Of a DNA stretch of 64,000 nucleotides, positions 56,833 to 64,000 are shown piece after piece; the stretch's first letter is position 1, and each line of letters starts with the position of its first letter. Made by a program: the position numbers and the translations under genes. Source of the DNA: Thermoleophilaceae bacterium (lineage in GTDB: Bacteria > Actinomycetota > Thermoleophilia > Solirubrobacterales > Thermoleophilaceae); contig JAUJNZ010000006.1 of assembly GCA_030447905.1 (NCBI GenBank), positions 131,813-195,812 of the forward strand, written 5' to 3'. The notes under the pieces are model-generated. The model did no database searches, was not told where the DNA came from, and saw nothing but the letters and a program-made list of their open reading frames with translations.

Positions 56833-58731
56833 ATGACGACTCCGACCGCGCACACTCTCATCCCAGCCACCGATCGCTCGACACGGCTCGCCGCCCAGCG
56901 CCGCTCCCTGCCCGACTTCCCCGGCGTCTACCTCTTCCGCGACGCTCGCCGCAAGGTCATCTACGTCGGCAAGGCCAAGTCGATCCGCAAGCGCGTCGCC
57001 TCGCACTTCTCGAACCCGAGCACCCGCGGCAGCCAGGAGATGGTCGACCAGGCGGAGGCGATCGAGTTCATCGTCACCCAGACCGAGGCCGAGGCCTTCC
57101 TCGCCGAGCAGAACTTCATCAAGCAGTACAAGCCTCGCTTCAACGTCCGCCTGCGCGACGACAAGTCGTACCCCTACATCGCCATCTCCCTCGACGAGGA
57201 CTTCCCGCGCGTCTACTTCACGCGCGAGCGCCACCGCCGCCAGCGCGCCTACTTCGGCCCGTTCTCGAACGCCAAGCGCGTGCGCGAGACCCTCGACCTG
57301 CTCGGCAAGGTCTTTCAGTACCGCACCTGCGACGGGCCCGAGCCGGGCCGCGCTTCCGGGAGCCCGTGCCTCGACTACTTCATCAAGCGCTGCGGTGCCC
57401 CGTGCGTCGACTACGTTTCGAGGGAGGAGTACCGCCGCGGGATCGACGCCATCGTCGGCTTCCTCTCCGGCCGCTACCGCCAGATAGAGCTCGAGCTCGA
57501 ACGCGACATGCAAGCCGCCGCCGAGGCTCAGGAGTTCGAGCAGGCCGCCGCCTTTCGCAACAAGCTCAAGGCGGTGCGCTCGCTGCTCGAGCGTCAGCGC
57601 GTGGCCAACGAGGCGGTCGGGACCGTGGACGCGATCGCGGTCGCCGCGGAGGGCACCGACGCCAACGCGCAGGTCTTCCAGGTGCGCGACGGGGTGCTGG
57701 CCGACCGCCAGAGCTTCTACCTCGAGAACGAGGCCGCTCGCGAGGACCCGGAGGTCGTCGAGGAGTTCGTGCTCCAGTACTACGCGACGTCGCCGGCGAT
57801 CCCGCCCCAGGTGCTCGTGCCCGCCGGGCTCGACCCCGAGCGCGCGGAGACCCTCGGCGAGGCGCTGGCCGAGCGCCGCGGCGGGCCGGTCGAGATCCGG
57901 CATCCCGAGCGCGGCGACAAGCGGCGCATTCTCGAGCTCGCCGAGCGCAACGCCCGCCTGGCGCTCGACCAGGACCGCCTGCGCTCAGAGCATCGACGCA
58001 GCGCGCGCATCGATGCCCTCGAGGGCCTGCAGGACACGTTGGGCATGCCGACGATCCCCATGCGCATCGAGTGCTTCGACATCTCGAACCTCGGCGAGAC
58101 CCATACCGTGGCCTCGATGGTCGTCTTCGAGGGAGGCGCGCCGAAGAAGTCCGACTACCGGCGCTTCGGCATCCGCGAGGCGATACGGGACGACTTCGCG
58201 GCTATGAACGAGGTGCTGTCGCGGCGGATGGCCCAGTACGTCGCCCACCGTGAGCGCTCACCGCACGAGAAGAGCTACGACACGAGCTTCGCAACCGCGC
58301 CGGGGCTGATCGTGATCGACGGCGGCAAGGGCCAGCTCTCGGCCGGGCTCGACGCGCTCGACGAGTTCCGCGACCTCGGTGTCGTCGTGGTCTCGCTGGC
58401 CAAGCGAATCGAGGAGGTGTTCCTGCCGGGTCGGCCGGAGCCGCTCGTGCTCTCCCGCGACAGCGCTCCGCTCCAGCTGCTTCAGCGTGTCCGGGACGAG
58501 GCGCATCGCTTCGCGATCGAGTTCCACCGGGGCCGCCGCGACCGGGCGATGACACGCTCCATCCTCGACGACCTGCCGGGGGTGGGACCGGCGCGCAAGC
58601 GCCTGCTCCTGAATCACTTCGGGTCGCCGGAGCGGTTCGTCCAGGCCACGCGAGAGGACCTCGAGGCGGTTCCCGGGCTGCCCGGAAAGCTCGCGCGCGA
58701 CATCCACTGGCACCTGCGCAAGACGGCGTAG
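56833..58731 (+). CDS. uvrC: excinuclease ABC subunit C
   Basis: 632 residues, ATG 56833. UvrC makes both incisions in nucleotide-excision repair. Domains in order: GIY-YIG nuclease (PGVYLFRDARRKVIYVGKAK, near 30-110), Cys-rich region (SPCLDYFIKRCGAPCVDYVS), UVR motif (EAQEFEQAAAFRNKLKAV, ~230), the RNase H-like nuclease domain (ECFDISNLGETHTVASMVVF, LIVIDGGKGQLSAGLDAL) and C-terminal helix-hairpin-helix pairs (DDLPGVGPARKRLLLNHFGS). Complete and of usual length. Confidence 0.96.
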   Translation: MTTPTAHTLIPATDRSTRLAAQRRSLPDFPGVYLFRDARRKVIYVGKAKSIRKRVASHFSNPSTRGSQEMVDQAEAIEFIVTQTEAEAFLAEQNFIKQYKPRFNVRLRDDKSYPYIAISLDEDFPRVYFTRERHRRQRAYFGPFSNAKRVRETLDLLGKVFQYRTCDGPEPGRASGSPCLDYFIKRCGAPCVDYVSREEYRRGIDAIVGFLSGRYRQIELELERDMQAAAEAQEFEQAAAFRNKLKAVRSLLERQRVANEAVGTVDAIAVAAEGTDANAQVFQVRDGVLADRQSFYLENEAAREDPEVVEEFVLQYYATSPAIPPQVLVPAGLDPERAETLGEALAERRGGPVEIRHPERGDKRRILELAERNARLALDQDRLRSEHRRSARIDALEGLQDTLGMPTIPMRIECFDISNLGETHTVASMVVFEGGAPKKSDYRRFGIREAIRDDFAAMNEVLSRRMAQYVAHRERSPHEKSYDTSFATAPGLIVIDGGKGQLSAGLDALDEFRDLGVVVVSLAKRIEEVFLPGRPEPLVLSRDSAPLQLLQRVRDEAHRFAIEFHRGRRDRAMTRSILDDLPGVGPARKRLLLNHFGSPERFVQATREDLEAVPGLPGKLARDIHWHLRKTA

Positions 58732-58835
58732 GCTCGCCCTTTGGCCGGGCGGAAGCTCGCCATCGCTGAGCAGGCCGCTGACGCGCAGCACTGATACATT
58801 GCCTCCGCTCCAGCTCCAGCAGAAAGGATCACCAG

Positions 58836-59840
58836 ATGGCCGTGAAGATTGCCATCAACGGCTTCGGCCGCATCGGCCGCAACTTCTTCCGGGCCGCCCA
58901 CGACCGCGGGGCCGACGTCGAGTGGGTCGCGATCAACGACATCATGGATCCCGTGACGATGGCCCACCTGCTCAAGCATGACTCGGTCCTCGGACGCTTC
59001 GATGGCGAGGTCGAGGCGACCGACGACTCGATCCGCGTGAACGGCACCGAGATCCCCGTCATCTCCGAGCCCGAGCCGACCAACCTCCCGTGGGGCGATA
59101 TGGGCGTCGAGGTCGTGCTGGAGTCGACCGGCGTCTTCACCGACGAGGGCGAGGCCGATCAGCACCTCACCGCCGGGGCCAAGAAGGTCATCGTCTCCGC
59201 CCCGTCCAAGGGCGACGTGCTGACCGTAGTCCCCGGCGTGAACGACGGCGACTACGACCCGGACCAGCACAACGTGATCTCGTGCGCCTCGTGCACGACC
59301 AACTGCCTGGGCCCCGTGGCCATGGTGCTCAACGACACCTTCGGGCTCGAGCACGGCCTCATGACCACCGTGCACGCCTACACCGCCGACCAGCAGCTCC
59401 ACGACGGGCCGCACAAGGACCTGCGCCGCGCGCGGGCCGCGGCGGTCAACCTCGTTCCGACCACGACCGGTGCGGCGGCGGCGATCGGCCTGGTCATCCC
59501 CGAGCTCCAGGGCAGGCTCAACGGGTACGCCATCCGGGGGCCGGTCAACGACGGCTCGGTGCTCGACCTGACCGCCACCCTAGGCCAGAACGTCTCGGCC
59601 GAGGACATCAACGAAGCCTTCGCCGAGCGCGCCGACAAGGGCGAGCTTCAGGGAATCCTCCAGTTCTCGGACGAGCCGCTCGTCTCGAGCGACATCGTCA
59701 AGTCGCCGTACTCGTCGATCTTCGACTCGGGGATGACGCTGACCGTCGACAGCAACATGGTCAAGGTCGTGGCCTGGTACGACAACGAGTACGGCTACTC
59801 TCACCGGCTCGTGGACATGGCCGAGAAGGTGCTTGCGTGA
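58836..59840 (+). CDS. gap: glyceraldehyde-3-phosphate dehydrogenase
   Basis: 334 residues, ATG 58836, with an AGAAAGGA ribosome site. The NAD-binding start AVKIAINGFGRIGRNFFRAA and catalytic Cys in SCASCTTNCLGP are clear, as is WYDNEYGYSHRLVDM near the C-terminus. It makes 1,3-bisphosphoglycerate from glyceraldehyde 3-phosphate. First gene of a glycolytic run with pgk, tpiA and gpmI. Confidence 0.97.
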   Translation: MAVKIAINGFGRIGRNFFRAAHDRGADVEWVAINDIMDPVTMAHLLKHDSVLGRFDGEVEATDDSIRVNGTEIPVISEPEPTNLPWGDMGVEVVLESTGVFTDEGEADQHLTAGAKKVIVSAPSKGDVLTVVPGVNDGDYDPDQHNVISCASCTTNCLGPVAMVLNDTFGLEHGLMTTVHAYTADQQLHDGPHKDLRRARAAAVNLVPTTTGAAAAIGLVIPELQGRLNGYAIRGPVNDGSVLDLTATLGQNVSAEDINEAFAERADKGELQGILQFSDEPLVSSDIVKSPYSSIFDSGMTLTVDSNMVKVVAWYDNEYGYSHRLVDMAEKVLA

Positions 59841-59881
59841 TTCGAGGCATCGGAGCGGCTGAGGCCGGGTAGGCGCACGCG

Positions 59882-61072
59882 ATGGCCTTCAACAAGAAGT
59901 CCGTCCGCGACCTCGAGGTCTCCGAAGGCGACGCGGCGCTGGTGCGCGTCGACTTCAACGTCCCCCTCAAGGACGGCGAGGTCACCGACGACTCGCGCAT
60001 AAAGGCGACCGTTCCCACGATCGAGAACCTGCGCGGTCGCGGTGCCCGCCTCGTGCTCATGAGCCACGTCGGCCGCCCCGACGGGCGCGACCCCGAGACC
60101 TCGATGGAGCCGATGTCACAGCGCCTCGGCGAGCTGCTCGGGGTGCAGGTCCATCAGGCCCCGGATGTCATCGGACCGGAGGTCCGCCGCGGGGTGGACC
60201 GGCTCGACCCCGGCGAGATCCTCATGCTCGAGAACCTCCGCTGGGAGCAGGGGGAGACCGACAACGACCAGGAGCTCGCCCAGGAGCTCGCCTCGCTCGG
60301 CGACGTGTACGTAAACGACGCCTTCGGCGCCTCGCACCGCGCACACGCCTCGGTGGCCGCCGTGACCGAGCATCTCCGCCCCGCCGCGGCTGGAGAGCTG
60401 CTCGAGGCGGAGGTGGCCACGCTCACCGAGCTGGTCGAGGATCCGGGACGGCCGTTCGTCGTCGTCCTCGGTGGCGCCAAGGTGAGCGACAAGATCGCGC
60501 TGATCGACCGCTTCCTGGAGACCGCCGACGCGATCCTCATCGGCGGCGCGATGTGCTTCAGCTTCTTCAAGGCCCAGGACATCCCCGTCGGCGACTCGAA
60601 GGTCGAGGACGAGGACGTGGACACCGCGCGCGAGGCGCTCGAGAAGGCCGAGAGCTCCGACTGCAAGCTCTGCCTTCCGGTCGACCTGGTGGCCGGCCGA
60701 GACTTCGACGAGGATACCGAGACCCAGGAGCTCGACGGCGTCGAGGTCCCGGACGGTTGGATGGGCCTCGACGTCGGCCAGAAGACGGTCGAGACCTACC
60801 GCGAGGAGATCACCGGGGCCGGCGCCGTGTTCTGGAACGGTCCGCTGGGCGCCTTCGAGCTCGAGCCCTTCGCTGCGGGCACCAAGGGAGTCGCCGAGGC
60901 CGTCGCCGCGGCCGGCGGCGAGACCGTGGTCGGTGGCGGCGACTCCGCGTCGGCGCTCGCCGAGTTCGGGCTCGCCCACGAGGTCACCCACCTGTCCACC
61001 GGCGGCGGGGCGTCGCTCGAGCTGCTCGAGGGCAAGGAGCTCCCGGGCGTGGAGGTCCTCGACGATGCCTGA
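59882..61072 (+). CDS. pgk: phosphoglycerate kinase
   Basis: 396 residues, ATG 59882, 41 nt after gap. Motifs: VRVDFNVPLKDGEVTDDSRI, MSHVGRPDGRDPETSMEPMS, YVNDAFGASHRAHASV, FVVVLGGAKVSDKIALID and the ATP-binding VGGGDSASALAEFGL with STGGGASLELLEG. It transfers phosphate from 1,3-bisphosphoglycerate to ADP. Its end overlaps the tpiA start by 8 nt. Confidence 0.97.
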   Translation: MAFNKKSVRDLEVSEGDAALVRVDFNVPLKDGEVTDDSRIKATVPTIENLRGRGARLVLMSHVGRPDGRDPETSMEPMSQRLGELLGVQVHQAPDVIGPEVRRGVDRLDPGEILMLENLRWEQGETDNDQELAQELASLGDVYVNDAFGASHRAHASVAAVTEHLRPAAAGELLEAEVATLTELVEDPGRPFVVVLGGAKVSDKIALIDRFLETADAILIGGAMCFSFFKAQDIPVGDSKVEDEDVDTAREALEKAESSDCKLCLPVDLVAGRDFDEDTETQELDGVEVPDGWMGLDVGQKTVETYREEITGAGAVFWNGPLGAFELEPFAAGTKGVAEAVAAAGGETVVGGGDSASALAEFGLAHEVTHLSTGGGASLELLEGKELPGVEVLDDA

Positions 61073-61841
61073 GGCGGATTCCGGGCGCCGGCCCTACATG
61101 GTCGGCAACTGGAAGATGCACAAGACGATCGCCGAGGCACGGGAGTTCGTGGAGGAGCTGCTCTCCCGGCTCGACACGGCCGGCGATGGCGTCGACGTTG
61201 GCGTCTGTCCTCCCTATACGGCGCTCGCCCCCGTGGTGGAGCGTTTGGACGGCACGGGGGTCGAGGTGTTCGCCCAGAACATGAGTGCGGCCACCCACGG
61301 GGCAGAGACGGGTGAGGTCTCGGCGCCGATGCTGCTCGAGCTTGGTGTGCACGGCGTCGTGCTCGGCCACTCCGAGCGCCGCACCGACCACGGGGAGACC
61401 GACCGCTCGCTCTGCGAGAAGGTGCCGGCGGCGCTCGACGCCGGCCTCGAGCCGATCCTGTGCGTGGGCGAGAGCGAGCAGGAGCGCGACGAGGGCGAGA
61501 TGGAGCGGCGCTTGCGTCACCAGATCCAGGAGGGGCTCCAGCAGGTGCCGGCGGAGCGGCTCGCGGAGGTGACGATCGCCTACGAGCCGGTCTGGGCGAT
61601 CGGCACCGGTCGCACGGCCAGCCCCGAGGAGGCCGAGGAGGCGGTCGGCTTCATCCGCGCCCTCCTGGGCGACCGCTCCCCCGAGGCCGCCGAGCGGGTG
61701 CGGATCCTCTACGGCGGCAGCATCAAGCCCGACAACGCGGCCGATATCCTCGGCCAGCCGGACGTCGACGGTGCTCTCGTGGGCGGCGCGAGCACCGACC
61801 CTGCGGACTTCGCGGAGCTGGTCGCGGCCGCGGCGAGGTGA
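61065..61841 (+). CDS. tpiA: triosephosphate isomerase
   Basis: 258 residues, ATG 61065, overlapping pgk by 8 nt. The barrel shows NWKMHK (catalytic Lys), VLGHSERR (catalytic His), IAYEPVWAIGTGRTASPEEA (catalytic Glu) and the phosphate loop ILYGGSIKPDNAADIL. It interconverts dihydroxyacetone phosphate and glyceraldehyde 3-phosphate. The stop overlaps the next gene (GTGA). Confidence 0.97.
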   Translation: MPEADSGRRPYMVGNWKMHKTIAEAREFVEELLSRLDTAGDGVDVGVCPPYTALAPVVERLDGTGVEVFAQNMSAATHGAETGEVSAPMLLELGVHGVVLGHSERRTDHGETDRSLCEKVPAALDAGLEPILCVGESEQERDEGEMERRLRHQIQEGLQQVPAERLAEVTIAYEPVWAIGTGRTASPEEAEEAVGFIRALLGDRSPEAAERVRILYGGSIKPDNAADILGQPDVDGALVGGASTDPADFAELVAAAAR

Positions 61842-63412
61842 CCGAAGGGGCTTCGGGGCTTCCCGCCGGTCCCGGCGCCCCGCCGGTTCCCGCGGTCTGC
61901 CTGATCGTCCTCGACGGGTGGGGGCTCGCTCCGGAAGGGCCGGGGAACGCGATCTCGCTGGCGCGTACGCCGGTCTTCGACGAGCTGTGGGGGAGCTGCG
62001 CGCATACCGAGCTCGCCACGAGCGGCGTCTCGGTCGGGCTTCCGGAGGGTCAGATGGGCAACTCCGAGGTCGGGCACATGAACCTCGGCGCGGGGTCGGT
62101 GGTGAACCAGTATCTGACCCGGATCGACGACACGATCGCCGGTGGCTCGTTCACCGCCAACGAGGCGCTGCGTGCGGCGTGTGCCCGCGGGCGCGAGGTA
62201 GGGCGTCTGCACTTGCTCGGGCTCGTCTCCGACGGCGGTGTGCACGCGAGCTTCGAGCACCTCGAGGCGCTGATCGACTTGGCCGCCGCCGAGGGCGTGC
62301 CCGACATCGTGCTGCACGCCTTCACCGACGGGCGCGATACCCAGCCCGATGCGGGTCGCGGCCACCTCGAGCTGGCTGAGCGCCGGCTCACCGGAACCGG
62401 GGTCGGCCGCGTCGGGACGGTCTCCGGGCGCTTCTACGCCATGGACCGGGACCGTCGCCGGGAGCGAACGCACGCCGCCTACCACGCGATCGTCCACGGC
62501 GAGGCGGAGGGGCGGACGGCGTCGAGCGGTGCCGAAGCGGTCGCCGCCGCGTACGAGCGAGGTGAGACCGACGAGTTCGTGCTGCCCACGCTGGTGGTGG
62601 CCGGCGAGGGCGACGCTCGCGTGCGGTCGGGCGACCCCGTCATCTGCTTCAACTTCCGCCCCGACCGCGCGCGCCAGCTCATGCGCGCGCTCGGGGAGCC
62701 GGTCTTCGACGAGTTCGACCGCGGCGAGCCGCCCGAGGTGTTCCTTACCACCCTGACCGAGTACAGCGAGGACTGGACCTATCCGGTCGCCTTTCCTCCC
62801 TCGCGTCCCGAGACCACCCTCGCCGCGACCCTCGCCGAGCGCGGCGTGAGCCAGCTTCACGTCGCCGAGACCGAGAAGTACCCGCACGTGACCTACTTCT
62901 TCAACGGCGGGGAGGAGGACCCGTACCCGGGGGAGAAGCGCCGCCTCGTCGACTCACCCCGCGAGATCTCGACCTACGACCAGAAGCCCGAGATGAGCGC
63001 CGCCCCCGCCGCCGAGGCCTTCGCCGAGGAGTGGAGCACGGGCACCTTCGGCTTCGGGATCATCAACTTCGCCAACCCCGACATGGTCGGCCACACCGGC
63101 GTGGTCGAGGCCGGGGTGGCGGCGGTGGAGGCCGTGGATCGGGGCCTGGGTCGGGTCGTCGGCGCCGTGCACGAGACCGGTGGCGTCTGCGTTATCACCG
63201 CCGACCACGGCAACGCCGAGCACATGCGCGAGTCCGACGGCAGGCCGAACACCGCGCATACGCTCAATCCGGTACCGCTCGTGGTCACCGCCGCAGTCGG
63301 GCCGTTGCGTGGGACTGGAGCGCTCGCCGACGTGGCCCCGACCGTGCTCGAGCTGCTCGGAATCGAGCGGCCGATGCCGATGACCCGAAGCTCGCTGCTC
63401 TGTAGCTACTGA
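61838..63412 (+). CDS. gpmI: 2,3-bisphosphoglycerate-independent phosphoglycerate mutase
   Basis: 524 residues from GTG 61838, overlapping tpiA by 4 nt. The alkaline-phosphatase-like fold carries LIVLDGWGLAPEGPGNAI (metal Asp), the phosphoserine loop EGQMGNSEVGHMNLGAG, AFTDGRDTQPDAGRGHLEL, FNFRPDRARQLMRAL and ITADHGNAEHM (metal His and Asp). It converts 3- to 2-phosphoglycerate using manganese. Last gene of the glycolytic run. Confidence 0.96.
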   Translation: MTEGASGLPAGPGAPPVPAVCLIVLDGWGLAPEGPGNAISLARTPVFDELWGSCAHTELATSGVSVGLPEGQMGNSEVGHMNLGAGSVVNQYLTRIDDTIAGGSFTANEALRAACARGREVGRLHLLGLVSDGGVHASFEHLEALIDLAAAEGVPDIVLHAFTDGRDTQPDAGRGHLELAERRLTGTGVGRVGTVSGRFYAMDRDRRRERTHAAYHAIVHGEAEGRTASSGAEAVAAAYERGETDEFVLPTLVVAGEGDARVRSGDPVICFNFRPDRARQLMRALGEPVFDEFDRGEPPEVFLTTLTEYSEDWTYPVAFPPSRPETTLAATLAERGVSQLHVAETEKYPHVTYFFNGGEEDPYPGEKRRLVDSPREISTYDQKPEMSAAPAAEAFAEEWSTGTFGFGIINFANPDMVGHTGVVEAGVAAVEAVDRGLGRVVGAVHETGGVCVITADHGNAEHMRESDGRPNTAHTLNPVPLVVTAAVGPLRGTGALADVAPTVLELLGIERPMPMTRSSLLCSY

Positions 63413-63418
63413 AGAGCC

Positions 63419-63447
63419 TTGACATCTAGGCACTTAGGTTTTATACT
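63419..63447 (+). promoter_or_regulatory. consensus promoter of the Hsp20 gene
   Basis: TTGACA (63419-63424), a 17-nt spacer, TATACT (63442-63447). This is the closest sigma-70-type consensus in the window and is followed by a leader with AGGAGGTG at 63473-63480, 8 nt before ATG. No full HspR-type inverted repeat (CTTGAG-N9-CTCAAG) was found over it. Confidence 0.75.
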
Positions 63448-63488
63448 CGTGCTCTCAGGCACCACAGTCCCCAGGAGGTGAAGAGAAG

Positions 63489-64000
63489 ATGTCGTTTCTG
63501 ACCAAGCCGGATCCCTTCAGCTCGGAGGTCAACCGCCTGTTCAACACGCTGCTGGCGCCCGAGGCCGGGCGCTCCCAGCGCTGGAGCCCGGCGATGGACC
63601 TCGTCGAGGCCGAGGACCACTACCTGCTTCGCGCAGACCTCCCCGGCATGGGCGAGGAGGACGTCTCGATCGAGATCAACGAGAACGTCCTCACCGTCGC
63701 CGGCGAGCGTCGCGACGAGCAGGAGCGCCAGGGACAGGGCTGGCACCGCGTCGAGCGGACCTTCGGCCACTTCAGCCGGTCCCTCGCCCTCCCCGAGGGC
63801 GTAAACGCCGACGCGGTCACCGCGTCCTTCGATCGCGGCGTCCTGTCGATCCGGGTCCCCAAGCCGGAGCAGCGCAAGCCCCGCCGCGTCGAGATCCGCG
63901 CCGGCGCCGACGCCCCCGCCGCGGACCGCCAGCCGGCCGTAGAGGGCACTGCGGCGGACCGCCAGCGGGCGGTAGAGGGCGCCGCGGCGGACCGCGAGCC
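63489..64000 (+). CDS. Hsp20/alpha-crystallin small heat-shock protein (3' end outside window)
   Basis: ATG 63489, at least 170 residues visible; the frame runs off the right edge. The alpha-crystallin domain spans about 36-135: RWSPAMDLVEAEDHYLLRAD, LPGMGEEDVSIEINENVLTV, and the A-x-x-x-x-G-V-L-x-I motif ASFDRGVLSIRVPKP. The tail (from ~140) is a tandem repeat of 11 residues, AADRQxAVEGx, unusual for the family. Small heat-shock proteins hold unfolding proteins in the cytosol. A near-consensus promoter and strong ribosome site suggest high expression. Confidence 0.92.
   Translation, partial: MSFLTKPDPFSSEVNRLFNTLLAPEAGRSQRWSPAMDLVEAEDHYLLRADLPGMGEEDVSIEINENVLTVAGERRDEQERQGQGWHRVERTFGHFSRSLALPEGVNADAVTASFDRGVLSIRVPKPEQRKPRRVEIRAGADAPAADRQPAVEGTAADRQRAVEGAAADRE
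63918..64000 (+). repeat. 33-bp in-frame tandem repeat in the Hsp20 gene
   Basis: Units at 63918-63950 and 63951-63983 and a partial third at 63984-64000, each encoding AADRQ(P/R)AVEG(T/A) or close. The array continues past the window edge. Confidence 0.85.

Overview
The window is 64 kb of very GC-rich DNA from an actinomycete-like chromosome. High third-position GC, a CtaG of the caa3 type, a Mn-catalase, nadC-nadA, the order comF-hpf-secA-prfB, and many start codons sitting directly behind a -10-like hexamer suggest an Actinomycetota genome, most like Thermoleophilia (Solirubrobacterales/Gaiellales). That placement is inference; no rRNA gene is present to confirm it.

Left part (1-16.7 kb) is an intact housekeeping block: two lipoproteins, ctaG, comF, hpf, secA, prfB (with the programmed +1 frameshift), a cyclase-family enzyme with its regulator, nadC, nadA, a RibD-like reductase, then ctpA-rnr-smpB, a site-2 protease and ssrA (tmRNA). 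The tmRNA tag ends ALRA, not ALAA. Trans-translation partners (SmpB, tmRNA, RNase R) and a tail-specific-type protease lie within 5 kb.

From 16.7 to 20.35 kb, directly behind the 3' end of ssrA, lies an arsenic-response patch (ArsR, a decayed ArsN-like acetyltransferase, ArsM, a VOC protein) and an IS5-family element with 14-bp inverted repeats and a TTA target duplication. From 20.4 to 28.5 kb, on both strands, are an ABC exporter, a carboxylesterase, a glycosyltransferase fragment, an O-antigen-ligase-like protein and a dimethylformamidase-beta-like protein. Nearly every gene there switches frame repeatedly, so the block is either heavily decayed or carries many indel errors. Its right edge fuses the last ~50 residues of a LytR_C protein to a truncated P5C dehydrogenase.

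From 28.9 to 39.2 kb: proline dehydrogenase, Mn-catalase, an EndoIII-like protein translationally coupled to a tocopherol-cyclase-like protein, HAD, GNAT, YjbQ, a GT4 glycosyltransferase and malate synthase, with two small gene remnants.

39.3-52.5 kb is the most unusual section. A tight minus-strand operon encodes a protealysin-like M4 protease, its emfourin-type inhibitor, a GMC (cholesterol-oxidase-like) flavoprotein and an alpha/beta hydrolase with a predicted Cys nucleophile. Divergently follow a membrane metallophosphoesterase, a lysozyme-like protein, an amidase interrupted by TAG, then broken copies of an acetoacetate-decarboxylase-like protein, a second GMC oxidase and an FAD-linked oxidase. 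A peptidoglycan-binding M15-like protein sits at its left edge.

52.5-64 kb returns to intact housekeeping genes: YgjP-like protease, MFS exporter, a small membrane protein, ppa, uppP, another small membrane protein, uvrC, the glycolytic run gap-pgk-tpiA-gpmI with overlapping genes, and an Hsp20 gene that runs off the window behind a consensus promoter.
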